A stretch of 64,000 bases of DNA. Origin: Gandjariella thermophila (GTDB lineage: Bacteria; Actinomycetota; Actinomycetes; Mycobacteriales; Pseudonocardiaceae). The number at the start of each line of letters is the position of its first letter. The first letter of the stretch is position 1. Below, piece after piece: positions 18,662 to 27,177 of the stretch. Under the pieces are notes generated by a model that ran no database searches, was not told the origin of the DNA, and saw nothing but the letters and a program-made list of their open reading frames with translations. The DNA is taken from the NCBI RefSeq assembly GCF_005405885.1, contig NZ_BJFL01000008.1:113278-177277 (forward strand), in the 5' to 3' direction. The position numbers were made by a program, and so were the translations under genes.

Positions 18662-19047
18662 CAGAACGCACCCCGCAGGTGCTCGACGTGCGCCGGCCCG
18701 TCCGGTGGCCACAGCACGGAGATGACGTCGAAACGCACCTCGCACCAGCCGACCCGGTACGTGGACAGCCACAGCTGGGCGAGCCGCCGGATGCGGTGGA
18801 TCTTCGCGGCGGTCACCGCCTCGGCGGGGACGCCGAAACCGGCGCCCGACCGGGTCTTCACCTCGCACACGATCAGCCGTCTGCCGTCCGTGGCGACCAG
18901 ATCGAGTTCGCCCTCGCGGCAGCGCCAGTTGCGGGAAAGCAGGACCAGTCCCTGGCTTTCCAGGTACCGGGCGGCCAGGTCCTCGCCGCGGCGGCCGAGA
19001 TCGTTCCGGGTGGCCGCGTCCTTCGCGTCCATCAGGTCAGCGGTCAT
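18661..19047 (-). CDS. yraN: YraN family protein (UPF0102), nuclease-like
   Basis: A 128-residue protein of the restriction-endonuclease-like fold. RRGEDLAARYLESQG, NWRCREGELDLVATDGR and VCEVKTRSG hold the E...D...EVK pattern of the PD-(D/E)xK superfamily. PAEAVTAAKIHRIRRLAQLWL follows. Biochemical function is not established; the constant company of yifB and dprA suggests a role with incoming DNA or repair. The ATG is chosen where a GGAGCGAAGGGGG tract provides a ribosome-binding site. A longer frame upstream has no similarity. Confidence 0.9.
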   Translation of the reverse strand: MTADLMDAKDAATRNDLGRRGEDLAARYLESQGLVLLSRNWRCREGELDLVATDGRRLIVCEVKTRSGAGFGVPAEAVTAAKIHRIRRLAQLWLSTYRVGWCEVRFDVISVLWPPDGPAHVEHLRGAF

Positions 19048-19429
19048 GGTGCCCCCTTCGCTCCGGGTTCGTGCCCCTCGACACGCTGCTCCGGAGCGAG
19101 AGGTGATGCCAGACCAGTTACCGGCATTGTGGACAACCCGGACCGCTGTGGATGGTCGCCCCCAAATCGGTCGAGGCGGGCGCGGATCGTCGGTGGGATG
19201 TGGTAGCGGGTGCCGGCCCCGGCCGAGGATGGCGGTTGGGCCCGAGGTGAGCACGACGGCGCCGAGTCGGGTGCGTCAATGGCGGCGGCCAGGCGGCGGA
19301 GGGTGTCCGGCCCCGGACCGAGGTGGCCGGGCCGGCCACGCCGAGTCACGGTGCACGCGGCGGGGTCAGGTCACCCGCGCGGTCCTGCCACGCCAGACCG
19401 GCCGGCGAGACGCCGCGGATGAGGAAGGA
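19048..19429. other. Gap without a convincing gene
   Basis: This 382-base stretch lies between the DUF2469 gene and yraN. A 101-residue minus-strand frame (19044-19349) ends with an ATGA overlap on yraN. Its first half has strong third-position GC (PDTLRRLAAAIDAPDSA), and a second frame continues more plausibly (VLTSGPTAILGRGRHP), so it could be a frameshifted remnant. One sequence on the minus strand (19128-19136) equals TTGTCCACA. I do not call a gene here. Confidence 0.4.
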
Positions 19430-19753
19430 TCAGCCGCCGAACGGGCCGTCCTCGGGGAGCCGAAGCTCGGGCTTGTCCAACTCCTCGACGTTGACGTCCT
19501 TGAAGGTGATGACCCGAACGTTCTTCACGAACCGCGCCGGGCGGTACATGTCCCACACCCAGGCGTCGGACATGCGCACCTCGAAGTACACCTCGCCGTC
19601 CACGTTGCGGACCTGCACGTCCACCGCGTTGGCCAGGTAGAAGCGTCGCTCGGTCTCCACCACGTACGAGAACTGGCCGACGATGTCGCGGTACTCCTTG
19701 TAGAGCTGCAGCTCCATCTCGGTCTCGTACTTCTCGAGATCCTCCGCGCTCAT
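19430..19753 (-). CDS. DUF2469 domain protein
   Basis: A 107-residue cytosolic protein, acidic and highly conserved in actinobacteria, always next to rnhB. Visible segments are [38 protein letters not shown] and [20 protein letters not shown]. No catalytic motif is apparent, and function is unknown. Its ATG overlaps the rnhB TGA as ATGA, so it is translated with rnhB. Confidence 0.9.
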   Translation of the reverse strand: MSAEDLEKYETEMELQLYKEYRDIVGQFSYVVETERRFYLANAVDVQVRNVDGEVYFEVRMSDAWVWDMYRPARFVKNVRVITFKDVNVEELDKPELRLPEDGPFGG

Positions 19754-20538
19754 CGGATCCGCGCTCCTCCTCGTCGCGAGCTTGACACCCCCTCCGGAGG
19801 GGACCCCCCATTGTGAACCACGCCCAGGGCGGACACGCTCCGCGCCACCCGGCGCGGCGGCGCCATCCCATGTGCGGCGGCTGCCTCCACCACGTTCACA
19901 TACGACCAGCGGTGATGCTCGCTCGGGCCGTGCTCGAGCAGCGCGGCGCCGTGCTCCGGGGTGCAGTAGCCCTTGTGCGTGTCGAAGCCGTAGACGGGCA
20001 GCTCGGCGTGCAGGTCGGCCATGATGCGGTCCCGGGTCACCTTGGCCAGCACGGAGGCCGCGGCGACGCACGCGGCCGCCTGGTCGCCCTTGGCCACCGG
20101 CACGCTGGGCGCGGTCAGCCCGGGCACCCGGAAGCCGTCGACCAGGACGTATCCGGGATGGGTGCCCAACCGGGCGACAGCGCGCCGCATGCCGTCGATG
20201 TTGGCCACGTGCACGCCCCGCTCGTCCACCTCATCGGTCGGGATGACCACCACCGAGCACGCCAGCGCCCGGCTCAGCACGAGGTCGTAGAAGCGGTCGC
20301 GGACGCTCGGGGTGAGCAGTTTGGAGTCGGTCAGCCCGTCGAAGCGGGCGGCGTCACCGGGCCGTAGCACGCAGGCGGCCACCACCAGGGGCCCGGCGCA
20401 GGCTCCTCGGCCGGCCTCGTCCACTCCGGCCACCGGACCCAGGCCGCGCCGGTCCAGGGCGCTCTGCAGCGCCCAACTCCCCGAACTGCGGCGCACCACC
20501 GCACGAGGCGGGCGCAGCGACTCCCGTGCGCCGGTCAC
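19750..20538 (-). CDS. rnhB: Ribonuclease HII
   Basis: Cuts the RNA strand of RNA-DNA hybrids and removes misincorporated ribonucleotides from DNA. The 262-residue protein carries the RNase HII signature [13 protein letters not shown] (catalytic D40, E41), [23 protein letters not shown] and [15 protein letters not shown] basic C-terminal tail of about 40 residues goes beyond the usual fold. Within that tail the DNA holds a CCCCTCCGGAGGGG palindrome (19789-19802). It is coupled to DUF2469 and 50 bases from lepB. Confidence 0.95.
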   Translation of the reverse strand: MTGARESLRPPRAVVRRSSGSWALQSALDRRGLGPVAGVDEAGRGACAGPLVVAACVLRPGDAARFDGLTDSKLLTPSVRDRFYDLVLSRALACSVVVIPTDEVDERGVHVANIDGMRRAVARLGTHPGYVLVDGFRVPGLTAPSVPVAKGDQAAACVAAASVLAKVTRDRIMADLHAELPVYGFDTHKGYCTPEHGAALLEHGPSEHHRWSYVNVVEAAAAHGMAPPRRVARSVSALGVVHNGGSPPEGVSSSRRGGARIR

Positions 20539-20587
20539 CGGCTAACGCCGCCCTCCAATTCCGCGGCTTCGCGGCCTGACACAGGCA

Positions 20588-21520
20588 TCAGGGCACCCTC
20601 CGACGCCGACCCCTGGCGCCGCGGGACACCCCGAGTCGCAGCCCGCGCCGGCCCAGCCAGAGCACGGGGAACGCCGCGGCGAAGCCCACCGCGGCCGGCG
20701 CCCCGACCTGCCACGGCGGCGCCGGAAGCGCCACCGGCTGGGGGTTCTTGTCGTCCACCCCGCCCCACCGGGACGGCGGCAGCACGATGAACCGCGCCTT
20801 GCCGATCACGTTGCCGATCGGGACCAGGCCGCGCTCGCCGCCACCGCCCTGGTAGCGGGAGTCGAGCGAGTCGTTGCGGTTGTCACCCATCACGAACAGT
20901 TTGCCCTGCGGCACCGTCACGGGCGCAAAGGGTTCCTGCGTGGTGCCCCGCCCCGGCTCCCAGTACAGGTACGGCTCGTCCAGCGGCCTGCCGTTGACCA
21001 CCACGCGGTTCTGCGCGTCGCAGCACTGCACGGTCTGCCCGCCGACGGCGATCACCCGCTTGACGAAGTCCTGCTCGTCCGGCGGCGCCAGCCCGATCAC
21101 CGACGCGGCCTCCTGGAACCAGCGCAGCACGACGTTGTCGGAGTAGTTGGAGCGGAACTCGGTCTGCTCCCAACTGTCCGGGCCACGGAACACGACGACG
21201 TCACCCGGCCGGGGTTGGGAGAAGTCGTAGGTGATCTTGTCGACGAACACCCGGTCGTTGGTGCAGCCGGCGCAGCCGTGCAGCGTCTCCTCCATGGACT
21301 GCGACGGGATCAGGTAGACGCGCCCGATGAAGGTCTGGATGAGAAAGGTCAGCACCAGCGCGGTGATCACCAGGATGGGCAACTCGCGCCAGAACGAGCC
21401 CTTCTTGCGTTTCTTGGCATGCCGACCGCCGGTTCCGCTGCCCGGCTTGGCGGCCCCCGAGGGCCACCCCGGGCGTTCGGTGCTCTCCTGCGGACCCTCC
21501 CGGGGTGCCAGGTCACTCAC
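20588..21520 (-). CDS. lepB: Signal peptidase I (first of two copies)
   Basis: Removes signal peptides from exported proteins at the outer face of the membrane. The 310-residue protein has a basic cytoplasmic N-terminus, a membrane helix at about residues 47-66, and the Ser-Lys dyad: S75 in IPSQSMEETL and K154 in FVKRVIAVGG. GDNRNDSLDSR follows in domain E. Unlike the neighbouring copy it ends with a second hydrophobic segment (about residues 265-290) and an Arg-rich tail. HGCAGCTNDR carries a cysteine pair conserved in both copies. Confidence 0.95.
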   Translation of the reverse strand: MSDLAPREGPQESTERPGWPSGAAKPGSGTGGRHAKKRKKGSFWRELPILVITALVLTFLIQTFIGRVYLIPSQSMEETLHGCAGCTNDRVFVDKITYDFSQPRPGDVVVFRGPDSWEQTEFRSNYSDNVVLRWFQEAASVIGLAPPDEQDFVKRVIAVGGQTVQCCDAQNRVVVNGRPLDEPYLYWEPGRGTTQEPFAPVTVPQGKLFVMGDNRNDSLDSRYQGGGGERGLVPIGNVIGKARFIVLPPSRWGGVDDKNPQPVALPAPPWQVGAPAAVGFAAAFPVLWLGRRGLRLGVSRGARGRRRRVP

Positions 21521-21662
21521 GAAGCCAGCCTACCCATCTGGTACGGACAACATTCGGTGGCGGCGGCCACGCGGGCCATGGTGCCCAGAGCGGGGCCGGA
21601 CGCCGCAAACGGAAGCAAACCACGACGCCGGCCGCCCGGCCGGATCACCGGGGCGTGCGCGG

Positions 21663-21682
21663 CAAAACCCACCCCGGTGGGT
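21663..21682 (-). terminator. Rho-independent terminator of the second lepB
   Basis: On the minus strand the stem ACCCACC/GGTGGGT is followed at once by TTTTG, a clear stem plus U-run. It lies 12 bases past the stop of the upstream signal peptidase gene, between the two copies, so they are probably separate transcripts. Confidence 0.7.
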
Positions 21683-21693
21683 GCTTGGGAAGA

Positions 21694-22488
21694 TCAGTGC
21701 GGCCCGGCGGCGAGGGTCTGCGGATCGTAGTCCGAGACGCCCGACCAGCGGGACATCGGCATGATGATGAACCGAGCCTTGCCGATCAGGTTGCGTACCG
21801 GCACCATGCCGGCCAGCCCGCCGCCGCCCTGGATGCGCGAGTCGGCCGAGTTGTTGCGATTGTCACCCATCACGAACAACTCGCCGTCGGGCACCGTGAC
21901 CGGCGGGAACCGCTTCTGGTCGGCCGGCCCGGTACCGGGCACCCAGTGCAGGTACGGCTCGTCCAGCGGCTTCCCGTCGACCACCACGCGGTTCTGCGCG
22001 TCGCAGCACTGCACGGTCTGCCCGCCGACGGCGATCACCCGCTTGACGAAGGTCCGGTCGTCCGCGGTGAGGCCCACCGCCGCGCCGACGTCCTGGAACC
22101 ACCGCGCCACCGGGTTGCTGGAGCGATCGACCTGGAAGTCGTTGTCCCTCCAGGTGTCCGGGCCGCGGAAGACCACCACGTCGCCCGGCTCCGGCCGGAG
22201 CAGACCGTAGATGACCTTGTCGACTAACACCCGGTCGTTCACGCATCCGGTGCACCCGTGCAGGGTGGTCTCCATCGAGGCCGACGGGATGACGTAGACG
22301 CGCGCGACGAAGGTCTGGATGAGGAACGTCAGCACCAGCGCGCTCAGCACCAGGATGGGCAGCTCGCGGAAGAACGAACTCCGCCGCCGGCGGCCCCGGC
22401 GTGGCGGGACCGCCGCGGCGCGGCGACGGCCGGGGACCACCGGCTCGCCGTCACCCCGGGACGAGGTGGTTGACATCACGTCGGCCAC
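21694..22488 (-). CDS. lepB: Signal peptidase I (second copy)
   Basis: A 264-residue paralogue of the adjacent signal peptidase. A very basic N-terminus (RRGRRRR) precedes the membrane helix around residues 43-61. The dyad is S71 (IPSASMETTL) and K149 (FVKRVIAVGG), with GDNRNNSADSR in the C-terminal box. The catalytic core matches the other copy closely, including VQCCDAQNRVVV, but this one stops shortly after the catalytic domain. Divergence in loops and ends shows an old duplication rather than an assembly artefact. Confidence 0.95.
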   Translation of the reverse strand: MADVMSTTSSRGDGEPVVPGRRRAAAVPPRRGRRRRSSFFRELPILVLSALVLTFLIQTFVARVYVIPSASMETTLHGCTGCVNDRVLVDKVIYGLLRPEPGDVVVFRGPDTWRDNDFQVDRSSNPVARWFQDVGAAVGLTADDRTFVKRVIAVGGQTVQCCDAQNRVVVDGKPLDEPYLHWVPGTGPADQKRFPPVTVPDGELFVMGDNRNNSADSRIQGGGGLAGMVPVRNLIGKARFIIMPMSRWSGVSDYDPQTLAAGPH

Positions 22489-22524
22489 GGCAGCGAGGAT
22501 ACGGACCGGGCGGTGTGCCCGGCG

Positions 22525-22881
22525 TCAGGAAGCGGACGGCTCCCGCTTCTCCTTGATCTTCGCGGCCTTCCCGCGCAGGTTGCGCAGGTAGTAGAGCTTG
22601 GCCCGGCGGACGTCACCGCGGGTGGCCACCTCGATCTTGGCGATGTTCGGCGAGTGCACCGGGAAGGTGCGCTCCACGCCGACGCCGAAGGAGACCTTGC
22701 GCACGGTGAAGGTCTCCCGGATGCCCCCGCCCTTACGGGTGATCACGACGCCCTGGAACACCTGGACCCGCTCGCGGGAGCCCTCGATGACCCGGACGTG
22801 AACCTTCACGGTGTCACCCGGACGGAAGTCCGGGATGTCGGAACGCAGCGACTGGGCGTCCAGAGCGTCCAGGGTGTTCAT
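22525..22881 (-). CDS. rplS: 50S ribosomal protein L19
   Basis: Large-subunit protein at the subunit interface, 118 residues. Conserved segments are [52 protein letters not shown] and [20 protein letters not shown] hairpin between it and trmD suggests its own promoter in the 198-base gap. Confidence 0.98.
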   Translation of the reverse strand: MNTLDALDAQSLRSDIPDFRPGDTVKVHVRVIEGSRERVQVFQGVVITRKGGGIRETFTVRKVSFGVGVERTFPVHSPNIAKIEVATRGDVRRAKLYYLRNLRGKAAKIKEKREPSAS

Positions 22882-23004
22882 GGGGTTCCGTCCTCGTCCT
22901 CAACGTGTCTCTCGTGCGCCCCCGGCAGGACATGGACCACCGTATGACGGCCCGATCGGGGGGTTAACGTCCATGGTGCGCGCCGGAACCTGACCCGGCA
23001 GCGG

Positions 23005-23032
23005 CAACCCGTCTAGTGTGCCAGACGGGTTG
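23005..23032 (-). terminator. Hairpin between trmD and rplS
   Basis: Ten-base perfect arms, CAACCCGTCT and AGACGGGTTG, enclose an 8-base loop. The hairpin lies 48 bases downstream of the trmD stop and upstream of rplS. There is no clear U-tract. Confidence 0.65.
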
Positions 23033-23079
23033 GTCCGCCCGGAAATCGGGGCCGGCGGCGGGCCCCGCCGGGCGGCGGC

Positions 23080-23880
23080 TCACTCCGGCGGGGCGGTGGC
23101 CCCGGGGTCGCGCTCCGTACGCAGCCGGTCCAGCACGGCCCGGTCGTGCCGGTCCAGGGCCTCGTCGGGCAGCGCGGCCAGCAGGTCCGGGCGGCGATGG
23201 AAGGTGCGCTCCAGCGCCCGGTCACGGCGCCACCGGGCGATCGCCGCGTGGTTGCCGGAGCGCAGCACCTCGGGTACCGCGAGCCCGCGCCACTGCTCGG
23301 GGCGGGTGTAGCAGGGGCCCTCGAGCAGGCCGTCGGAGAAGGAATCCTCGGCGGCCGAGGCGGGGTTGCCCAGCACGCCGGGCAGCAGCCGGACCACCGC
23401 CTCCACGATCACCAGCACCGCGGCCTCGCCGCCGACCAGCACATAGTCGCCGATGGAGACCTCGTCCACCGGCATGCGTCGGGCGGCGTCGGTGACCACC
23501 CGCTCGTCGATGCCCTCGTACCGGCCGCAGGCGAAGACCAGCCACTCCTCCTCGGCGTACTCCCTGGCCAGGCGCTGGGTGAACGGCCGGCCGGCCGGGG
23601 TAGGCACCACCAGGCGCGGCGGCCGCCCCTCGGCGGCGATCCGCTCCGGGCCGCACACCTCGTCCAGCGCCTCACCCCACACCTGCGGCTTCATCACCAT
23701 GCCGGGCCCGCCGCCGTACGGGCTGTCGTCCACCGCCCTGTGCACGTCGTGCGTCCATTCCCGCAGGTCGTGGACGTGCACGCCGATCAGCCCGCGCTCG
23801 ATCGCCTTGCCCAGCAGCGCGGCGCGCAGCGGGGCCAGGTACTCGGGAAAGATGGTGACGACGTCGATGCGCATGGTCAT
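23080..23880 (-). CDS. trmD: tRNA (guanine-N1)-methyltransferase
   Basis: Methylates N1 of G37 next to the anticodon, preventing frameshifts. The 266-residue protein has the SPOUT trefoil knot: [38 protein letters not shown] and [13 protein letters not shown]. The helical C-terminal domain carries the catalytic Asp region ([20 protein letters not shown]). The ATG at the ATGA overlap with rimM adds two residues before the conserved MRID; either start is possible. The C-terminus is about 25 residues longer than E. coli TrmD. Confidence 0.97.
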   Translation of the reverse strand: MTMRIDVVTIFPEYLAPLRAALLGKAIERGLIGVHVHDLREWTHDVHRAVDDSPYGGGPGMVMKPQVWGEALDEVCGPERIAAEGRPPRLVVPTPAGRPFTQRLAREYAEEEWLVFACGRYEGIDERVVTDAARRMPVDEVSIGDYVLVGGEAAVLVIVEAVVRLLPGVLGNPASAAEDSFSDGLLEGPCYTRPEQWRGLAVPEVLRSGNHAAIARWRRDRALERTFHRRPDLLAALPDEALDRHDRAVLDRLRTERDPGATAPPE

Positions 23881-24419
23881 GACTCGTCGAGCAGCCCGGG
23901 GGGCGGGTCGACCACCAACCGGCCGGCGCGTACGTCGACCTCGGGCACGATGTCCCGGACGAACGGCACCAGCACCTCGCCGCCCGAGGCACGCTCGACC
24001 ACGAGCAGGTCGCCGGCCGGGCCGTGGACGATCTCCCGGACGGTGCCGACCGCGGTGCCGTCGGTCAGTTCGGCCGCCAGGCCCTCCAACTCGTGGTCGT
24101 AGAACTCGTCCGGGTCCTCGGTGGGCGGCAGGTCGCGGGCGTCCGCGGACAGCACGGCACCGCGCAGCGCCTCGGCCGCGTCCCGCCCTTCGACCCCGGC
24201 GAAGCTCACCAGGAGCCGGCCGCCATGCGGCCGCGCGGCCGAGACGGTAAGGGTGCGGACGGTGCCGTCGCGCAGCTCGGCACGCACCGTCGCACCCTCG
24301 GAGAACCGCTCCTCCGGGGAGTCGGTGCGCAGCTCGACGGCGAGTTCTCCGTGCAGGCCGTGCGCCTTGGCCACTCGCCCGACGACGCGGACGGTGGTAC
24401 CGGGATCCGGGAGCGACAC
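23877..24419 (-). CDS. rimM: 16S rRNA processing protein RimM
   Basis: Assembly factor that binds S19 and helps mature the 30S head. The 180-residue protein has an N-terminal RimM domain ([33 protein letters not shown]). A PRC-barrel follows ([34 protein letters not shown]). Four-base overlap with trmD. It lies in the conserved rpsP-khpA-rimM-trmD order. Confidence 0.96.
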   Translation of the reverse strand: MSLPDPGTTVRVVGRVAKAHGLHGELAVELRTDSPEERFSEGATVRAELRDGTVRTLTVSAARPHGGRLLVSFAGVEGRDAAEALRGAVLSADARDLPPTEDPDEFYDHELEGLAAELTDGTAVGTVREIVHGPAGDLLVVERASGGEVLVPFVRDIVPEVDVRAGRLVVDPPPGLLDES

Positions 24420-24433
24420 GGTACTGCGGTGGG

Positions 24434-24673
24434 TCAGCGGTCGGTATCCACCACGTCCACCCGCACACCGCGACCGCCGATGCCGGCCATCACGGTGCGC
24501 AGGGCGGTCGCGGTGCGCCCGCCACGGCCGATGACCTTGCCGAGGTCGTCCGGGTGGACGTGCACCTCGAGGGTCCGGCCGCGCCGGGTCGTCACCAGGT
24601 TGACGCGGACGTCGTCCGGGTGGTCGACGATGCCGCGGACGAGGTGTTCGAGGGCATCCGCGAGAACGCTCAC
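24434..24673 (-). CDS. khpA: KH-domain RNA-binding protein KhpA
   Basis: Small RNA-binding protein of 79 residues with a single KH fold. The RNA-gripping loop is [16 protein letters not shown] (GRGG), preceded by [20 protein letters not shown]. KhpA pairs with KhpB/Jag in other Gram-positives to influence cell elongation and RNA metabolism; no partner is in this window. The GTG giving [12 protein letters not shown] is the only start before the conserved first helix. Its place between rpsP and rimM is diagnostic. Confidence 0.93.
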   Translation of the reverse strand: MSVLADALEHLVRGIVDHPDDVRVNLVTTRRGRTLEVHVHPDDLGKVIGRGGRTATALRTVMAGIGGRGVRVDVVDTDR

Positions 24674-24713
24674 CCGAACTCCCCGTCCCGGCCCGGCATG
24701 CCAGAGCGGCTGG

Positions 24714-25169
24714 TCACGACTCGCCGCCCTCGGCCTTCCCGGCCTCGCCGGCGCTCTCGTCCTTGGTCTCGGCCTTCTTGCCGCCACCCTTCTTCTTCGG
24801 GGTGGTGGCCTCGGCGACGGGCTCCTCGCCGGCCTCCTTGAGCGCGGCCTCGAACAGGGCACGCTTGTCCGGCCGGGGCTCCGGCTGCTTGAGCGTGCCC
24901 TCGGCCCCGGGCTCGCCCTTGAACTTCTGCCAGTCACCGGTGACCTGGAGGATGTTCTTCACGGGCTCGGTCGGCTGGGCACCGACGCCGAGCCAGTACT
25001 GGGCGCGCTCGGAGTTGACCTGGATGAAACTCGGCTCCTGCTTCGGGTGGTACTCGCCGATCGTCTCGATGGCTCGACCACTCCGGCGGGTGCGCGAGTC
25101 GGCCACGATGATCCGGTAGTGCGGCTCCCGGATCTTGCCGAGCCGCTGCAGTTTGATCTTGACGGCCAC
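24714..25169 (-). CDS. rpsP: 30S ribosomal protein S16
   Basis: Small-subunit assembly protein. Residues 1-80 are the S16 core ([50 protein letters not shown]). Residues 100-151 form a Lys/Glu/Ala-rich tail that makes the protein 151 residues, against about 80-90 for the core. Such tails are usual in actinobacteria. Upstream, 25210-25245 holds an imperfect inverted repeat (GGCGCCC/GGGCGCC) that could end the pxpA transcript. Confidence 0.97.
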   Translation of the reverse strand: MAVKIKLQRLGKIREPHYRIIVADSRTRRSGRAIETIGEYHPKQEPSFIQVNSERAQYWLGVGAQPTEPVKNILQVTGDWQKFKGEPGAEGTLKQPEPRPDKRALFEAALKEAGEEPVAEATTPKKKGGGKKAETKDESAGEAGKAEGGES

Positions 25170-25354
25170 GAGTTGCGGTGCTCCTGTCGACTCTCGTTGC
25201 TCACGGTGCGGCGCCCGCTACCCGAGTGGGGACGGGCGGGGCGCCAGCGATGTCAGGGCAGCCACGGCGCGGTGAGAGGGGCCCGGTCGTGGCGGACAGC
25301 CACTCATTGTGCCAGACCACGCCGCGGACCCACGAATCGGCGGGTGCGGAGGAC

Positions 25355-26110
25355 TCAGGCCGGCGGGGCGAACGGGGCGAGCGGCACGCCGGCGGACTCC
25401 AGGGTGGCCCGCACCGCCCTGGCGTGCGCCACCGCACCCGGGGTGTCGCCGTGCAGGCACAGCGAGTCGGCCGGCATCGGGATGACGGTGCCGTCGGCGG
25501 CCACCAGCTCGCCGCGCTCGGCCAACTGGACGGCCCGGCCGACCACCGCGGCGGTGTCGGTGAGCAGCGCGCCCTCGGTGCCCCGGGGCAGCAGCGTGCC
25601 GTCCGGGGCGTAGCCGCGGTCCGCGAACGCCTCCCGTACGGCCACTAAGCCGGCCTTCTCGGCGAGGGTGAGGAACACCGACCCGGGCAGCCCGAGCACG
25701 GGGAGGTCGCCGAACGCCCGCACCCCGTCGACCACCGCCCTGGCCTGCGCCTCGTGGTGGACCACCGCGTTGTAGAGCGCGCCGTGCGGCTTGACGTAGC
25801 TCACCCGGCCGCCGGCGGCGCGGGCGAACGCCTCCAGCGCGCCGATCTGGTACAGCACCTCGTCGGCCAGTTCGGCCGGGTCGACGTCGATGAACCGCCG
25901 GCCGAACCCGGCCAGGTCGCGGTAGGACACCTGGGCGCCGATGGCCACCCCGCGGGCGTGCGCGGCCGTGCACGCGCGGCGCATCGTGTGCGGATCGCCG
26001 GCGTGGAACCCGCATGCGACGTTCGCGCTGGTGACCACGTCGAGCAGGGCCTCGTCGTCGCCCAGCCGCCAGGCCCCGAAGCCCTCCCCGAGGTCGCTGT
26101 TGAGGTCCAC
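25355..26110 (-). CDS. pxpA: 5-oxoprolinase subunit A (LamB/YcsF family)
   Basis: PxpA works with PxpB and PxpC to hydrolyse 5-oxoproline, a damage product of glutamine, to glutamate with ATP. The 251-residue protein begins [14 protein letters not shown], the family hallmark. [38 protein letters not shown] and [12 protein letters not shown] follow. No pxpB or pxpC lies alongside; the next gene is a CPBP protease. The subunit must therefore work with partners encoded elsewhere, or alone in some other role. Confidence 0.93.
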   Translation of the reverse strand: MDLNSDLGEGFGAWRLGDDEALLDVVTSANVACGFHAGDPHTMRRACTAAHARGVAIGAQVSYRDLAGFGRRFIDVDPAELADEVLYQIGALEAFARAAGGRVSYVKPHGALYNAVVHHEAQARAVVDGVRAFGDLPVLGLPGSVFLTLAEKAGLVAVREAFADRGYAPDGTLLPRGTEGALLTDTAAVVGRAVQLAERGELVAADGTVIPMPADSLCLHGDTPGAVAHARAVRATLESAGVPLAPFAPPA

Positions 26111-26125
26111 GTCACCTCCCGCCTG

Positions 26126-26920
26126 TCAGCCCGGCATCAGGCCGAGCGCCACCAGCAGGATGCCAAGCGCGGGCAGCAGGTTGTTCAACTGGTGGGCGAT
26201 GACACTGCTGACCAGCCGGCCGGTGATCAGCCGGCCCAGCCCGATCGGCACCGCGATGACCAGCAGCAGCGGGGTGCGCAGCGGTTCGAGGTGGGCCACC
26301 GCGAAGATCATCGTGGTGAGCACGAACGGGGTCCACCGGCCCCACCGCTGCCGCTCGATCGCGCCCCACAGCAGCCCGCGGTAGATGACCTCCTCGCACA
26401 GCGGGGCCAGCAGCCACAGGTGCAGGAACATCAGCACGGCGATGGCCGGCGAGAGGTGCACGCCGTCCAGCAGCGAGCCGACCGCCGAGTTGGCGTTCTT
26501 CTGGCCGACCCACCGGGTCCACAGCACGGACGCGATCATGGTGACGACGAAGCCGCCGAGGCCCAGGCTCAGCCCGACTCCGACGTCCGCCCACCGCCAG
26601 CACAGCCGCAGGTCCACCTTGGGGCCGTTGCCCCGGACCACGGTGGCCAGCACCGCCACCCCGGCGGCGAGCACCGTCGGCACGGCCAGGCTGACCAAGA
26701 GTCCCACCGGCGACACTCGCCCGTCCGGCGCCTTGAACGGCAGCACGATGAACACCGACGAGATCAGGAACACCGCTTCGACCAGAAGGAACGCGCCGAA
26801 GCCCCAGCGGTGGTCCGGCTCGTCCTGGGGCGGTGCGGTCAGCGCCGGCAGCGGCGGCCGGCCGCCGGCGGGCTGCTCCGAGGCGGTCACGCGCGGCTCG
26901 GACTGGTGCGGCGAGTTCAC
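26126..26920 (-). CDS. CPBP-family intramembrane metalloprotease
   Basis: A 264-residue integral membrane protein with about eight hydrophobic segments after a Pro-rich cytoplasmic N-terminus. The CPBP (Abi, Rce1-like) motifs are EEVIYRG, the FAVAHLEP His motif and HQLNNLLPAL. In bacteria such proteins are linked to bacteriocin immunity or prenyl-protein processing, but most, including this one, have no known substrate. The GTG reading VNSPHQSEP is chosen. Residues upstream in the same frame are Arg/Pro-rich shadow sequence. Confidence 0.88.
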   Translation of the reverse strand: MNSPHQSEPRVTASEQPAGGRPPLPALTAPPQDEPDHRWGFGAFLLVEAVFLISSVFIVLPFKAPDGRVSPVGLLVSLAVPTVLAAGVAVLATVVRGNGPKVDLRLCWRWADVGVGLSLGLGGFVVTMIASVLWTRWVGQKNANSAVGSLLDGVHLSPAIAVLMFLHLWLLAPLCEEVIYRGLLWGAIERQRWGRWTPFVLTTMIFAVAHLEPLRTPLLLVIAVPIGLGRLITGRLVSSVIAHQLNNLLPALGILLVALGLMPG

Positions 26921-27016
26921 GGGCGCCTCCGTCGAGCCGGGCCTGATCCAGCGGGGTGATGGCCGGAGATCGGGGTCGCGCTCCTGGCCAACGGCCGGTA
27001 CTTCCGAGACTAACCT

Positions 27017-27039
27017 CGGCCACTTCGGTCGGGTGGCCG
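27017..27039 (-). terminator. Hairpin after the amidohydrolase gene
   Basis: Seven-base arms CGGCCAC/GTGGCCG with a 9-base loop lie in the 257-base gap between the amidohydrolase stop and the CPBP gene on the same strand. There is no U-run, so it is a moderate candidate. Confidence 0.4.
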
Positions 27040-27177
27040 GTCCGGTGTCGCCGCCAAACCACCGTCCCCGGGAAGTACCAGCGCCTGAGAAAGAACGACG
27101 GCGCCCGGCGAACGTTGCTCGTGTCGTGCGCGACAGCGGCGCGGCAGCCGGCCACCGGCGACGATCCCGGCGCGCGG

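Noticed and set aside
19789..19802. CCCCTCCGGAGGGG palindrome as a terminator
   Set aside because: It lies inside the 3' coding part of rnhB, upstream of the coupled DUF2469 start. Termination there would cut both genes.
20588..22488. The two lepB genes as an assembly duplication
   Set aside because: The proteins differ across loops, N-termini and C-termini, and the intergenic sequence is unique.
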